Translations under genes and position numbers: made by a program
Assembly (NCBI GenBank): GCA_964371405.1
Contig: CAYJLV010000004.1
Location: 104,743-168,742 of the forward strand
From: JAMHWF01 sp964371405
Lineage (GTDB): Bacteria > Pseudomonadota > Gammaproteobacteria > Burkholderiales > Burkholderiaceae_C
Direction: 5' to 3'
DNA length: 64,000 nucleotides
Part shown: positions 44,487 through 52,701 of the stretch, one piece after another
Layout of the letters: the number at the start of each line of letters is the position of its first letter
How positions within the stretch are numbered: position 1 is the first letter of the stretch
Notes under the pieces: model-generated
Database searches by the model: none
Seen by the model: only the letters and a program-made list of their open reading frames with translations
What the model was told of the DNA's origin: nothing

Positions 44487-45797
44487 TCAGGAGTACGAAG
44501 CCGGCTTGCCGGCCACCGGCACGGCGGGGTCCGACGCATTCTCGGTCAGCACGTAGTCGTACTTGAACTTCGAGCCGGCCGGGGCCTTGACCCACTGCGC
44601 GCCGATCATGTGGGTCGGCGAGCAATTGGGCACCGGACCGCTGGTGAAGTCGATCTTGCCCATCATCGTCGTCGTCTTCAGGCCCGCGATCGACTTGGCC
44701 ACGGCCGCCTTGTCCTTCGGATTGGCGGTGTTCTTCAGCACCGTCATGCCGGCATCGAGCAGCGACAGCGAGGCGCCGAGCTGCTGGTTCCACTGCTTGC
44801 CCGAAGCCTTCTCGTAGCCGTCGGCGAGTTGCACGCCGCTGACGCCGGTCAGCGTCGACTTGTACGGAAAGTTCTTGTGCCAGTACGCCGCGACCGAGAT
44901 GTTGTAGCCGAGCGGACCGAGCACCTCGATCGTCGAGGCGAACAAGCCCGTCTTGGCCACCTGCACCATCTTCATCGTCTTGGCCAGCCCCTGCTGGGCC
45001 GCCTGGCGCCAGAAGGTCGCGAAGTCGGGCGGAATCGGGAACGTCATCAGGACCTGGCACTTCTCGGCCTTGAACTTGGCGATCTGCGCCGAGTAGTCCG
45101 TCGTTCCCGTTTCGTAGGGGCCGCCGTCGACGACCGTGTAGCCGGCCTTCGCCAGCTCGGGCAGCAGCGCTGCGCGGATCGCATTGCCGTCGGCGTCGTT
45201 GGGCAGCAGCGCCGCGACCTTCTTGTTGTTGGGCACCGCGGCCCACTGCGACAGGTACGACTTGACGAAGTTGGCGACGCCGAACGAGAAGAGGTAGGTC
45301 CACTTGAACGGCGACGGCTCGCCGGGCTTGGCGCCGCGCCCGAAGTAGAACGCCTCCCAGGGCATCACCGTCGCCAGGCACGGCACGCCGGCCGCCTCGC
45401 AGGCGTCGGACACCGGGTTGACCACCTCGGGCGTCGAGGTGGTCAGCATCAGGTCGATCTTGTCGCTGTTGATCAGCGCCTTGGCGAGCTGGCTCGCGCG
45501 CGCCGGATCGGACTGCGTGTCGCGGTCGAGGATCTCGACCTTGTAGGTCTTGCCGCCGATGGCGAGCCCGCCGGCCAGTGCCTTGCGGGCCAGTTCGAGC
45601 ACGTAGCCGTCGCCCTCGCCGAAGCTGCCGAGCGGACCCGTGCGCGGGCTGATGAAGCCCACTTTCAGCGTGTCGCCGCTCTGGGCGGCGGCCAGGCCGG
45701 GGGCCAGCATCGTCAGGCCGGCGGCGCCCGCCATGCCGAGCACCTCGCGTCGCGTGGCGGCGTCCCGGTTCGTCGTGATGTGGTCGCGTTGCTTCAC
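44487..45797 (-). CDS. LivK-type periplasmic substrate-binding protein
   Basis: 436 residues. The N-terminus carries a Tat-like signal TRREVLGMAGAAGLTMLAPG followed by LAAAQS, so export is expected before folding. The mature part has the type I periplasmic-binding fold: LKVGFISPRTGPLGSFGEGD, DRDTQSDPARASQLAKALIN and DLMLTTSTPEVVNPVSDACE. It delivers the substrate to LivHM. It is the first transporter gene after the aldehyde dehydrogenase, 28 bp away. Given the dehydrogenases and the XylR-like regulator, an aromatic ligand is the best guess. Confidence 0.92.
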   Translation of the reverse strand: MKQRDHITTNRDAATRREVLGMAGAAGLTMLAPGLAAAQSGDTLKVGFISPRTGPLGSFGEGDGYVLELARKALAGGLAIGGKTYKVEILDRDTQSDPARASQLAKALINSDKIDLMLTTSTPEVVNPVSDACEAAGVPCLATVMPWEAFYFGRGAKPGEPSPFKWTYLFSFGVANFVKSYLSQWAAVPNNKKVAALLPNDADGNAIRAALLPELAKAGYTVVDGGPYETGTTDYSAQIAKFKAEKCQVLMTFPIPPDFATFWRQAAQQGLAKTMKMVQVAKTGLFASTIEVLGPLGYNISVAAYWHKNFPYKSTLTGVSGVQLADGYEKASGKQWNQQLGASLSLLDAGMTVLKNTANPKDKAAVAKSIAGLKTTTMMGKIDFTSGPVPNCSPTHMIGAQWVKAPAGSKFKYDYVLTENASDPAVPVAGKPASYS

Positions 45798-45825
45798 AAG
45801 CGTCTCCTCGTTGGTTCGGTACGGA

Positions 45826-47277
45826 TCAGAACGGGTAGTGGCGCGGTGCGCTCTGCACCGTGATCCAGCGCAGGTCGGTGAACGCCTCGATGCCGGCGCG
45901 CCCGCCGAAGCGTCCCCAACCGCTCGCCTTCACGCCGCCGAAGGGCATCTGGGCCTCGTCGTGGACGGTCGGGCCGTTGATGTGGCAGATGCCCGCCTCG
46001 ATGCGCTGGGCGACCCGCCAGCCGCGAGCGGTGTCGCGCGTGAAGACGGCGGACGAAAGGCCGAACTCGTTGTCGTTGGCGCAGGCGATCGCGGCCTCCT
46101 CGCCGTCCACGCGCACGATCGCCTTCACCGGTGCGAAGGTTTCCTCGCGATAGATGCGCATGCTCGAAGTCACATGGTCGAGGAGGGTGGCCGGCATCAG
46201 CGTGCTGTCGGCCTTGCCGCCGCAGACCAGCGTCGCGCCCTGGGCCAGCGCGTCGTCGATCAGTTCGTTGACGCGTCGCACGGCGGACATGTCGACCACC
46301 GATCCGAGTACGACGGGGCCTTTGCGCGGGTCGCCCAGCGGCAGGGACTTCGCCTTGGCAGCGAGCCGGGCGACGAAGGCATCGGCGACCTTCGCGTCGA
46401 CGATGATGCGCTCCGTCGACATGCAGATCTGGCCGGAGTTGGCGAAGGCGCCGAAGGCCGCGCCGTCCACCGCGGCGTCGAGGTCCGCGTCGTCGAGCAC
46501 CAGCAGCGGCGCCTTGCCGCCCAGTTCGAGCAGCGAGGGCTTCAAGTGCGCGGCGCAGCGCTGCGCGATGATCCGGCCGACATGCGTCGAGCCGGTGAAG
46601 TTGACGCGCCGGACCGCCGGGTGGGCGATGATGGCTTCGACGACCTGCGCCGCGTCGGCCGGCGCGTTGGTGACGAAGTTCACCACGCCCTTGGGCAGGC
46701 CCGCCTCCTGCAGCGCCTGGATGATCAGCCCGTGGGTCGCGGGGCACAACTCGCTGCCCTTGAACACCACGGTGTTGCCGCAGGCCAGCGGCACGGCGAT
46801 CGCGCGCACGCCGAGAATGACCGGCGCGTTCCAGGGCGCGATGCCGAGCACGACGCCGGCCGGCTGGCGCGTCGCCATCGCGAGGCTGCCCGGCACGTCC
46901 GAAGGGATGACCTGGCCTTCGATCTGCGTCGTGAGCGCGGCCGCTTCGACCAGCATGCCGGCCGCGAGGTGGACATTGAAGCCGGCCCAGATCGCCGAGG
47001 CGCCGGTCTCGGCGGCCATCGCGCGGGTGAAGTCGTCGGCGCGCGCCTCGAGCGCCCGGGCGGCCGCGAGCAGCAGGGCTCGCCGCTCGCCGGGGCCGGT
47101 GCGCGACCAGGCCGGGAAGGCGGCCGCCGCGGCGTCCACCGCCGCGACGGCGTCGTCGGGGGTCGCGGCAGGCGCTGTCGTCGCCACCTGGCCGTCGAGC
47201 GGATTGGCGCGAATGAACGTGGCGCCGGAGCGCGCCTGCGTCTGCTCGCCGTTGATCAGCATGGAGATCGTCGTCAT
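45826..47277 (-). CDS. NAD(P)-dependent aromatic aldehyde dehydrogenase
   Basis: 483 residues, ALDH superfamily. Catalytic Glu in LLELGGKAPLLVL, nucleophile Cys in FANSGQICMSTERI, cofactor stretch APWNAPVILGVRAIAVPLAC and FTGSTHVGRIIAQR. The C-terminal GICHINGPTVHDEAQMPFGG and VKASGWGRFGG is the pattern of salicylaldehyde, vanillin and benzaldehyde dehydrogenases. It oxidises an aromatic aldehyde to the acid. It lies 12 bp after the SDR gene and before the transporter set, so the SDR product is its likely substrate. Confidence 0.92.
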   Translation of the reverse strand: MTTISMLINGEQTQARSGATFIRANPLDGQVATTAPAATPDDAVAAVDAAAAAFPAWSRTGPGERRALLLAAARALEARADDFTRAMAAETGASAIWAGFNVHLAAGMLVEAAALTTQIEGQVIPSDVPGSLAMATRQPAGVVLGIAPWNAPVILGVRAIAVPLACGNTVVFKGSELCPATHGLIIQALQEAGLPKGVVNFVTNAPADAAQVVEAIIAHPAVRRVNFTGSTHVGRIIAQRCAAHLKPSLLELGGKAPLLVLDDADLDAAVDGAAFGAFANSGQICMSTERIIVDAKVADAFVARLAAKAKSLPLGDPRKGPVVLGSVVDMSAVRRVNELIDDALAQGATLVCGGKADSTLMPATLLDHVTSSMRIYREETFAPVKAIVRVDGEEAAIACANDNEFGLSSAVFTRDTARGWRVAQRIEAGICHINGPTVHDEAQMPFGGVKASGWGRFGGRAGIEAFTDLRWITVQSAPRHYPF

Positions 47278-47289
47278 GCGGGCCTCGCT

Positions 47290-48063
47290 TCAGTAGCCGT
47301 GCATCTGGCAGAGCACGTTCGAGTACATGCCGCCGTCCACGGGGATGTTGGTGCCACGGATCCACGCGGAGCCGTCGGACAGCAGGAACGCGACCACGGG
47401 CGCGATGTCGCCGGGGCGGCCGGGACGGTCCATCGTGCGCATGTCTTCCTCCGCGCGCGCGCCCAGCGTCTCGAGGAAGTCCTTGAGGATCGGCGTCTCG
47501 ACCGGGCCGGGGCTGACGGCGTTCATGCGGATGCCGCGGGCGCGCCAGGTCCAGCGGTTCTGCATCGTCCACACGATCAGCGCCTCCTTCGTGAAGAAAT
47601 AGCTGCGTCCGCCGACGATCTCGTGCGTCTTGCAGAACGCGGCAACGTCGGCGAAGCCGAGGTTCGCGCTCGCGTCGATGGAAGCCTTGGCGTCCGGCCA
47701 TCCCAGCCCGGCCAGCGACGCGAGGTTGACGATCGAGGCGCCGTCGGCGAGCTTGGGCACCAGCGTCGTCGTCAGGTACTTCAGGCCGACGAGGTTCACC
47801 GTGACCACGGCGTCGGCGGCGCGGGTCGGCGGCAGGCCCGCGATGTTGGCCAGGCCGTGCGCGCCGGTCGGCAGCGCGGCGACGAGCTTGTCGATCGAGA
47901 CCTTGTCGGAGAGATCGGCCTGGATGAAGTCGCCGACCGGCTGCGCCGGCCGGTTGATGTCGACCGAGATGACCTTGGCGCCTTGCGCCGCCACGAGTGC
48001 GGCGGTGGCTGCGCCGATGCCGGACGCTGCGCCGGTCACGATGATCGTCTTGCCTTCGAGCAT
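47290..48063 (-). CDS. SDR alcohol dehydrogenase (coniferyl-alcohol / 3-alpha-HSD-like)
   Basis: 257 residues. NAD-binding TGAASGIGAAT (11-21), active-site S116 in VNLASLAG and Y155-x3-K159 in SYFFTKEA, then SPGPVETPILKDFL. The overall pattern, with the long insert before the active site, is that of coniferyl-alcohol dehydrogenase and 3-alpha-hydroxysteroid dehydrogenase rather than FabG. It should oxidise an alcohol to the aldehyde used by the next enzyme. It is first in the operon; a sigma-54 promoter is visible 48 bp upstream, and GGAGGAAGG precedes the ATG. Confidence 0.88.
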   Translation of the reverse strand: MLEGKTIIVTGAASGIGAATAALVAAQGAKVISVDINRPAQPVGDFIQADLSDKVSIDKLVAALPTGAHGLANIAGLPPTRAADAVVTVNLVGLKYLTTTLVPKLADGASIVNLASLAGLGWPDAKASIDASANLGFADVAAFCKTHEIVGGRSYFFTKEALIVWTMQNRWTWRARGIRMNAVSPGPVETPILKDFLETLGARAEEDMRTMDRPGRPGDIAPVVAFLLSDGSAWIRGTNIPVDGGMYSNVLCQMHGY

Positions 48064-48110
48064 GAGAGTCCTTCCTCCGGACGAGTGCGTGTGGGGTGGC
48101 CGTCTACATC

Positions 48111-48125
48111 GCAACATCGATGCCA
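48111..48125 (-). promoter_or_regulatory. Sigma-54 (-24/-12) promoter of the SDR-ALDH-liv operon
   Basis: Read on the minus strand, TGGCATCGATGTTGC fits TGGCAC-N5-TTGC with one mismatch and exact spacing. Transcription would start about 10 bp downstream, leaving a leader of roughly 37 nt before the SDR ATG. The divergent gene encodes a sigma-54 activator. Confidence 0.75.
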
Positions 48126-48208
48126 GGACGCCGCCGCGAGCCGACTCCGCGACGCGACAAGGACTTGGCTCGCCTCGTGCCGGGAATACCCCGAATGCAG
48201 TGCCGGCG

Positions 48209-48231
48209 TGATGATCAACAATTGATCATCA
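48209..48231. promoter_or_regulatory. Upstream activating sequence for XylR/DmpR-type activator
   Basis: TGATGATCAA and TTGATCATCA form a perfect 10-bp inverted repeat with a 3-bp spacer. The core resembles the XylR/DmpR site TTGATCAATTGATCAA. Its centre is about 110-120 bp upstream of the predicted sigma-54 start, the normal distance for an enhancer site, and 51 bp before the activator's own start, so autoregulation is possible. Confidence 0.75.
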
Positions 48232-48270
48232 ATTGCGGACCGGCGAGCGCCGGCCGATCGAGGAATTGCC

Positions 48271-50079
48271 GTGTCGAAGTCCCCCGCTTCCCGCTTGTCG
48301 CTGGCCGAACTGCAGCGGCGCGTCGCGATGACGCGCACGAGCGCCGACATCGACGAGGGCGCGGCCCCGACGCTGCGCGACCTCACCGAGACGCTCATGT
48401 TCTCGCCCGGCGATGGGCGCATCTGGCTCAACGATCAGCGCATGGTGCTGTGGAGGTCGTCGACTTTCGGCGCCTTGCGGCGCGAGTTGATCGCCAGCAT
48501 GGGTCAGGAGCTCGCGCGCTCGCTGCTCACGCGCGTAGGCTATGCGGCGGGCGCGCGCGACGCCGAGCTGGTGCGCCGCATGTGGCCCGACAGCGACCCC
48601 GCCAACGCGTTCCACGCCGGCCCGCGCATGCACAAGCTCGAGGGCATCGTGCGCCCCGAGACGATCCGCTTCGAGTTCGACATCGCCAGGGGCGACTTCT
48701 TCGCCGACTACTGGTGGCACGACTCGAGCGAGGCCGACGAGCACATCGCCGCCTTCGGCATCGGCACCGAGCCGGCGTGCTGGATGCAGGTCGGCTACGC
48801 GAGCGGCTATGCCAGCGCCTTCATGGGCAAGATGATCGTCTACCGCGAGGTGGCCTGCCGCTCGAGCGGCGCGGAGATCTGCCGCATCACCGGCTGCCCC
48901 GCGGAGCATTGGGATCACCCCGAAGAGGACTTGCGCTACTTCGCACCCGACGCCTCGGCGGTTCAGGTGCGACGGTCCCTCGCGCCGGTGGTGTCGGAGA
49001 TCAGCCGGCGGCGATCCGCGACGGGCGTGGACAAGACGACGCAGAAGGGCGCCGCGACGACGCCGGAACTCATCGGCATCTCGTCGTCCTTCAGCGCAGC
49101 ACGGCATTTGATCGAGCGCGTCGCGCCGACGCAGGCGACCGTGCTCTTCACCGGCGCTTCGGGTGTCGGCAAGGAGCTGTTCGCGCAGACGCTGCATGCC
49201 ATCAGCCCGCGCGCCTCGGCGCCGTTCGTCGCGATCAACTGCGCGGCGATTCCCGAAACGCTGATCGAGTCGGAACTGTTCGGCGTCGAGCGCGGCGCCT
49301 TCACCGGCGCTTCCAACTCGCGCTCTGGCCGCTTCGAGCGCGCGGAAGGCGGCACGCTCTTCCTCGACGAGGTCGCCTCGCTCAGCTTCGTGGCCCAGGG
49401 CAAGCTGCTGCGCGCGCTGCAGGAGCGTTGCATCGAGCGAGTCGGCGGCACGAAGATCATCCTCATCGACGTGCGCGTCGTGGCCGCGACCAACGTGGAT
49501 CTGCGCGACGAAGTCGCCGCCGGGCGATTCCGCGAGGACCTGTTCTTCCGCTTGAACGTCTTTCCGATCGCGCTGCCGGCGCTGAAGGAGCGCCGCGACG
49601 ACATTCCGCTGCTGATGGAGGCGTTCCTCAAGCGCTATTGCGAACAGCATCGCCGCGACGTCCCCGGCTACACGCCGCGCGCCGTGCAGACGCTGCTGCA
49701 GTACGACTTTCCCGGCAACATTCGCGAGTTGCAGAACCTCGTCGAGCGCGGTGTCATCATGGTCGGCCCCGACGAGCCGATCGACGTGCACCATCTGTTC
49801 CGCGGCGGCGAGTTGCGCCGCGCCGAGATGCTCTCGCTCAGCGATGGCGGCCGCCTGATCGAGGCGGCCTTGCCCGCCGGGGAGCCTGCCCCCCGCGCCG
49901 CCCGAAGTCCCGCCAAGGACGGGTCAGCCATTGTCCGTCCGGCGGCGAGCGGCAAGCAGGCGACGGAGTACCGCAGCGCCTTGGTCTCGGCCCGGTACAA
50001 CGTCGCGGAGGCGGCGCGCCGTCTCGGGCTCACCCGGGCGCAGATGGCTTACCGGCTGAAGCGGTTGGGTCTGATCTGA
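48271..50079 (+). CDS. XylR/DmpR-type sigma-54-dependent activator
   Basis: 602 residues, GTG start after GAGGAATT. The N-terminal aromatic-sensing region (XylR_N about 40-125, V4R about 140-215 with CRSSGAEICRITGCPAEHW) is followed by a linker and the AAA+ domain: Walker A GASGVGKE at 295-302, the sigma-54 contact GAFTGA at 342-347, Walker B TLFLDE, and FREDLFFRLNVFPI. The C-terminal Fis-type HTH (about 575-602) includes NVAEAARRLGLTRAQMAYRL. In this family an aromatic effector relieves repression by the N-terminal domain. It is divergent from the SDR-ALDH-liv operon with a matching UAS and promoter. Confidence 0.95.
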   Translation: MSKSPASRLSLAELQRRVAMTRTSADIDEGAAPTLRDLTETLMFSPGDGRIWLNDQRMVLWRSSTFGALRRELIASMGQELARSLLTRVGYAAGARDAELVRRMWPDSDPANAFHAGPRMHKLEGIVRPETIRFEFDIARGDFFADYWWHDSSEADEHIAAFGIGTEPACWMQVGYASGYASAFMGKMIVYREVACRSSGAEICRITGCPAEHWDHPEEDLRYFAPDASAVQVRRSLAPVVSEISRRRSATGVDKTTQKGAATTPELIGISSSFSAARHLIERVAPTQATVLFTGASGVGKELFAQTLHAISPRASAPFVAINCAAIPETLIESELFGVERGAFTGASNSRSGRFERAEGGTLFLDEVASLSFVAQGKLLRALQERCIERVGGTKIILIDVRVVAATNVDLRDEVAAGRFREDLFFRLNVFPIALPALKERRDDIPLLMEAFLKRYCEQHRRDVPGYTPRAVQTLLQYDFPGNIRELQNLVERGVIMVGPDEPIDVHHLFRGGELRRAEMLSLSDGGRLIEAALPAGEPAPRAARSPAKDGSAIVRPAASGKQATEYRSALVSARYNVAEAARRLGLTRAQMAYRLKRLGLI

Positions 50080-50106
50080 CCGTGCGGGAGATCGTCACGC
50101 AGGGGG

Positions 50107-51186
50107 TCAGTCTTTCCCCGCGAGCGCCCCGCGCCGCAACTGGTCGCGCTCGAGCGACTCGAACAGCGCCTTGAAGTTGCCCTCGCCGAAGCCTTCGTCG
50201 GCCTTGCGCTGGATGAACTCGAAGAACACGGGCCCGAGCACCGGCCGCGAGAAGATCTGCAGCAGCAGGCGCTTGTCACCGCCGGCGGTGCTGCCGTCGA
50301 GCAGGATGCCGCGCGTCTGCAGCTCGCCCACCGGTTCACCGTGGCCGGGCAGGCGCTCTTCGAGCATCTCGTAGTAGACGTCGTTGGGCGCGCTCATCAG
50401 CGGCACGCCGGCCATCTGCAGCCGGTCGACGGCGGCGGGCAGGTCGTCGCACAGCAGCGCGACGTGCTGGATGCCCTCGCCGTTGAACTGCATCAGGAAC
50501 TCCTCGATCTGTCCGCCGCCCCTGGCGGCCTCTTCGTTGAGCGGGATGCGGATCTGCCCGTCGGGCGCCGTCATCGCGCGGCTGGTGAGGCCCGTGTACT
50601 CGCCCTGGATGTCGAAGTGGCGGATCTCGCGGAAGTTGAACAGCTTCTCGTAAAAGGCCCCCCAATACGCCATGCGGCCGCGGTAGACGTTGTGCGTCAG
50701 GTGGTCGATCGTCGTGAAGCCGTGGCCCTTCGGGTGGCGATCGACGCCGGGCTCGAAGGCGAAGTCGATGTCGTAGATCGACTGGCCGTCCTCAAAGCGG
50801 TCGATCAGGTACAGCGGCGCGCCGCCGATGCCCCGGATCGCCGGCAGCCGCAGCTCCATCGGGCCGGTCGGCATCTCGATCGGCTGCGCGCCCAACTCGA
50901 TCGCGCGGTTGTAGGCGAGGTGCGAGTCGCGCACGCGGAACGCGAGGCCGCAGGCGCAGGGGCCGTGTTCGGCGGCGAAGTACGCCACCGGGCTGTGCTT
51001 CTCGCGGTTGACGATGAAGTTGATGCCGCCCTGTCGGTACAGCAGCACGTCTTTCGAACGGTGGCGCGCGGCGAGCGTGAAGCCGAGCTGCTCGAACAGC
51101 GGCTCGAGCACGCCGGGCACGGGCGAGGCGAATTCGACGAACTCGAATCCCATCAGCCCCATCGGGTTGTCGAACAGATCAGCCAT
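50107..51186 (-). CDS. hpd: 4-Hydroxyphenylpyruvate dioxygenase
   Basis: 359 residues, bacterial HPPD length. MADLFDNPMGLMGFEFVEFA opens the protein; the iron ligands are the His in FTTIDHLTHNVYRGRM, the His in GEGIQHVALLCDD and the Glu in FFEFIQRKADEGFGEGNFKA, all at conserved places. It converts 4-hydroxyphenylpyruvate and O2 to homogentisate, the substrate of HmgA about 38 kb away. It lies 5 bp downstream of a VOC-family gene on the same strand. Confidence 0.97.
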   Translation of the reverse strand: MADLFDNPMGLMGFEFVEFASPVPGVLEPLFEQLGFTLAARHRSKDVLLYRQGGINFIVNREKHSPVAYFAAEHGPCACGLAFRVRDSHLAYNRAIELGAQPIEMPTGPMELRLPAIRGIGGAPLYLIDRFEDGQSIYDIDFAFEPGVDRHPKGHGFTTIDHLTHNVYRGRMAYWGAFYEKLFNFREIRHFDIQGEYTGLTSRAMTAPDGQIRIPLNEEAARGGGQIEEFLMQFNGEGIQHVALLCDDLPAAVDRLQMAGVPLMSAPNDVYYEMLEERLPGHGEPVGELQTRGILLDGSTAGGDKRLLLQIFSRPVLGPVFFEFIQRKADEGFGEGNFKALFESLERDQLRRGALAGKD

Positions 51187-51191
51187 GGCGA

Positions 51192-51749
51192 CTACTCCAT
51201 CCCGCGGGTGCCGGCCCTCGCCAATTCCTTCTCGTGCATCCAGGCAGCGTGCCTGGGCGCCTGCTTCGTGCGCGCCCATTCTTCGAGCATCTCCCACTTG
51301 ACGTCGTCGAGGCGCTTCGTCATCTCGGGCGTCGCGGTGTCGGCGACCAGCTCGAGGCGGTGGCCGTTCGGGTCGAAGAAGTAGATCGACCTGAAGATCG
51401 TGTGGTCGGTGACGCCGACGACGTCGATGCCGGCGGCCTCGAGCTTTGCCTTCGCCGCCTCCAGCTCGTCGACGCTCGCGACCTTGAACGCGAGGTGCTG
51501 CACCCAGTTCGGCGTGTGGGCGTCGCGCCCCATCGGCGGCGAGTTCGGGATCTCGAAGAAGGCGAGGATGTTGCCGCCGCCGGCGTCGAGGAAGACGTGC
51601 ATGTAGGGGTCGGGCGCGTGCGTCGAAGGCACCCGGTCCTCGGCGATCGCGAGCACGAATTCCATGGCCAGGTGCTTGCGGTACCACTCGACGGTCTGCT
51701 TGGCGTCGATGCAGCGATAGGCGACGTGGTGGATGCGGGCGATGCTCAT
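51192..51749 (-). CDS. VOC-family (glyoxalase/dioxygenase fold) protein
   Basis: 185 residues with one complete VOC domain: IARIHHVAYRCIDAKQTVEW opens it, and PNWVQHLAFKVASVDELEAA plus YFFDPNGHRLELVAD supply the likely metal ligands (His, His, Glu). The last 40 residues are an extra helical tail. It is a single-domain relative of ring-cleaving dioxygenases and glyoxalases and is likely cotranscribed with hpd, so an aromatic or keto-acid substrate is plausible but unproven. The frame opens far upstream; the ATG chosen lies just before the fold. Confidence 0.85.
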   Translation of the reverse strand: MSIARIHHVAYRCIDAKQTVEWYRKHLAMEFVLAIAEDRVPSTHAPDPYMHVFLDAGGGNILAFFEIPNSPPMGRDAHTPNWVQHLAFKVASVDELEAAKAKLEAAGIDVVGVTDHTIFRSIYFFDPNGHRLELVADTATPEMTKRLDDVKWEMLEEWARTKQAPRHAAWMHEKELARAGTRGME

Positions 51750-51868
51750 GGCTGGGCCTCCGCGTTGGGTCGACGCCAGAGTATCGACTGAAACCGGCAG
51801 ACGAGGCCGGCAAGGGGATGGCGCGAGCGCGCCAGCTCGCCCGCCAGGGCTGGCGGCCGGCGCCCGGG

Positions 51869-52264
51869 TCAGGCGAACAGGCCCAGCGGGTGGTGCGCGC
51901 GTGCCACCGTATACATGTACAGGAACACGAGCAGCGCCGCGGCATAGGCGAGGGCGCGGCCGGCTCGGGTGCGCGCGAGGCGCAGTGCGAACACACCAAG
52001 CACGATGTAGGCCAGCAGCAGCGCGATCTTCGTCGCGAGCCAGCCGACGGCGAACGGGTTGATGTGCAACAGCGCCAGCAGCGCCAGCGCCGCAGCGAGC
52101 AGCAGGCTGTCGATCGCGACGCTGGCGTGGCGCGCGGCGGGCTTGGTGGCCCAGGCCGCGCCGGCCAGCACGGCGGCGCCGCGCAACGCGAAGAAACTGC
52201 CGCTGAACAGCACCAAGCCGATGTGCAAGAGCTTGACTTGAGGGTAGAAGGAAACGGGGTCCAT
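51869..52264 (-). CDS. SirB-family small membrane protein
   Basis: 131 residues with four hydrophobic helices. MDPVSFYPQVKLLHIGLVLF opens the protein and HINPFAVGWLATKIALLLAY lies in the second half; both match the SirB2 family. Function unknown in the family beyond an old regulatory label from Salmonella. Start chosen at the ATG that precedes the first helix. It is divergent from a DUF2249 gene; a weak FNR-like sequence in the gap was judged insufficient. Confidence 0.8.
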   Translation of the reverse strand: MDPVSFYPQVKLLHIGLVLFSGSFFALRGAAVLAGAAWATKPAARHASVAIDSLLLAAALALLALLHINPFAVGWLATKIALLLAYIVLGVFALRLARTRAGRALAYAAALLVFLYMYTVARAHHPLGLFA

Positions 52265-52361
52265 GGCTCGATTGTGGCGTCTGGCGAGCGTTGTATTGCG
52301 TTGCATCAAGCGTGGCGACCTGCCGGGATGCGCCAATAGAGCATCTGCTACAGGACGGGTC

Positions 52362-52664
52362 ATGGTCGAGAGTCTCTTCCCTTCGGTACATGCGGGACGC
52401 GAAGGTCATCTGCGCTTGGTCGTACCGCCGCTGGTTCACGAGTTCGACGTGCGCGGCATCGCTGCGCGGCTGCGCGAGCCGGCGCTGATCGGCGCGATCG
52501 ACGCGCTGCGCGTCGGCGAGACCCTCAGCTTCGTCGACGACCAGGACGTCCTGCCGCTGCTGCGCCGCACCGCCGAACGCTTCGGCCGCGAAGTGGAGTT
52601 CGAGTTCCGCGAGAACACGGCGCAGCGCGTCGTGATCGAATTCAGCAAGTGCCGGGCCGTGTGA
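52362..52664 (+). CDS. DUF2249-type small protein
   Basis: 100 residues. VPPLVHEFDVRGIAARLREP and GETLSFVDDQDVLPLLRRTA fit the DUF2249 (SirA/TusA-like) fold. Such proteins often accompany NnrS, hemerythrin and nitric-oxide-reductase genes in denitrifiers, which agrees with the surroundings here. The second Cys-containing element sits at the very end (FSKCRAV), so a TusA-type sulfur role is not supported. AGGA lies about eight bases before the ATG. It begins a short rightward run with the polytopic protein and hyi. Confidence 0.75.
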   Translation: MVESLFPSVHAGREGHLRLVVPPLVHEFDVRGIAARLREPALIGAIDALRVGETLSFVDDQDVLPLLRRTAERFGREVEFEFRENTAQRVVIEFSKCRAV

Positions 52665-52701
52665 CGGCCCTGCTGAGCGCGCGCGCGCGGCGCTTCATGG
52701 G

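Noticed and set aside
52296..52309. Possible FNR box TTGCGTTGCATCAA before the DUF2249 gene
   Set aside because: Only one half-site matches; the left half has two changes. Spacing is good, but the evidence is too weak to annotate.
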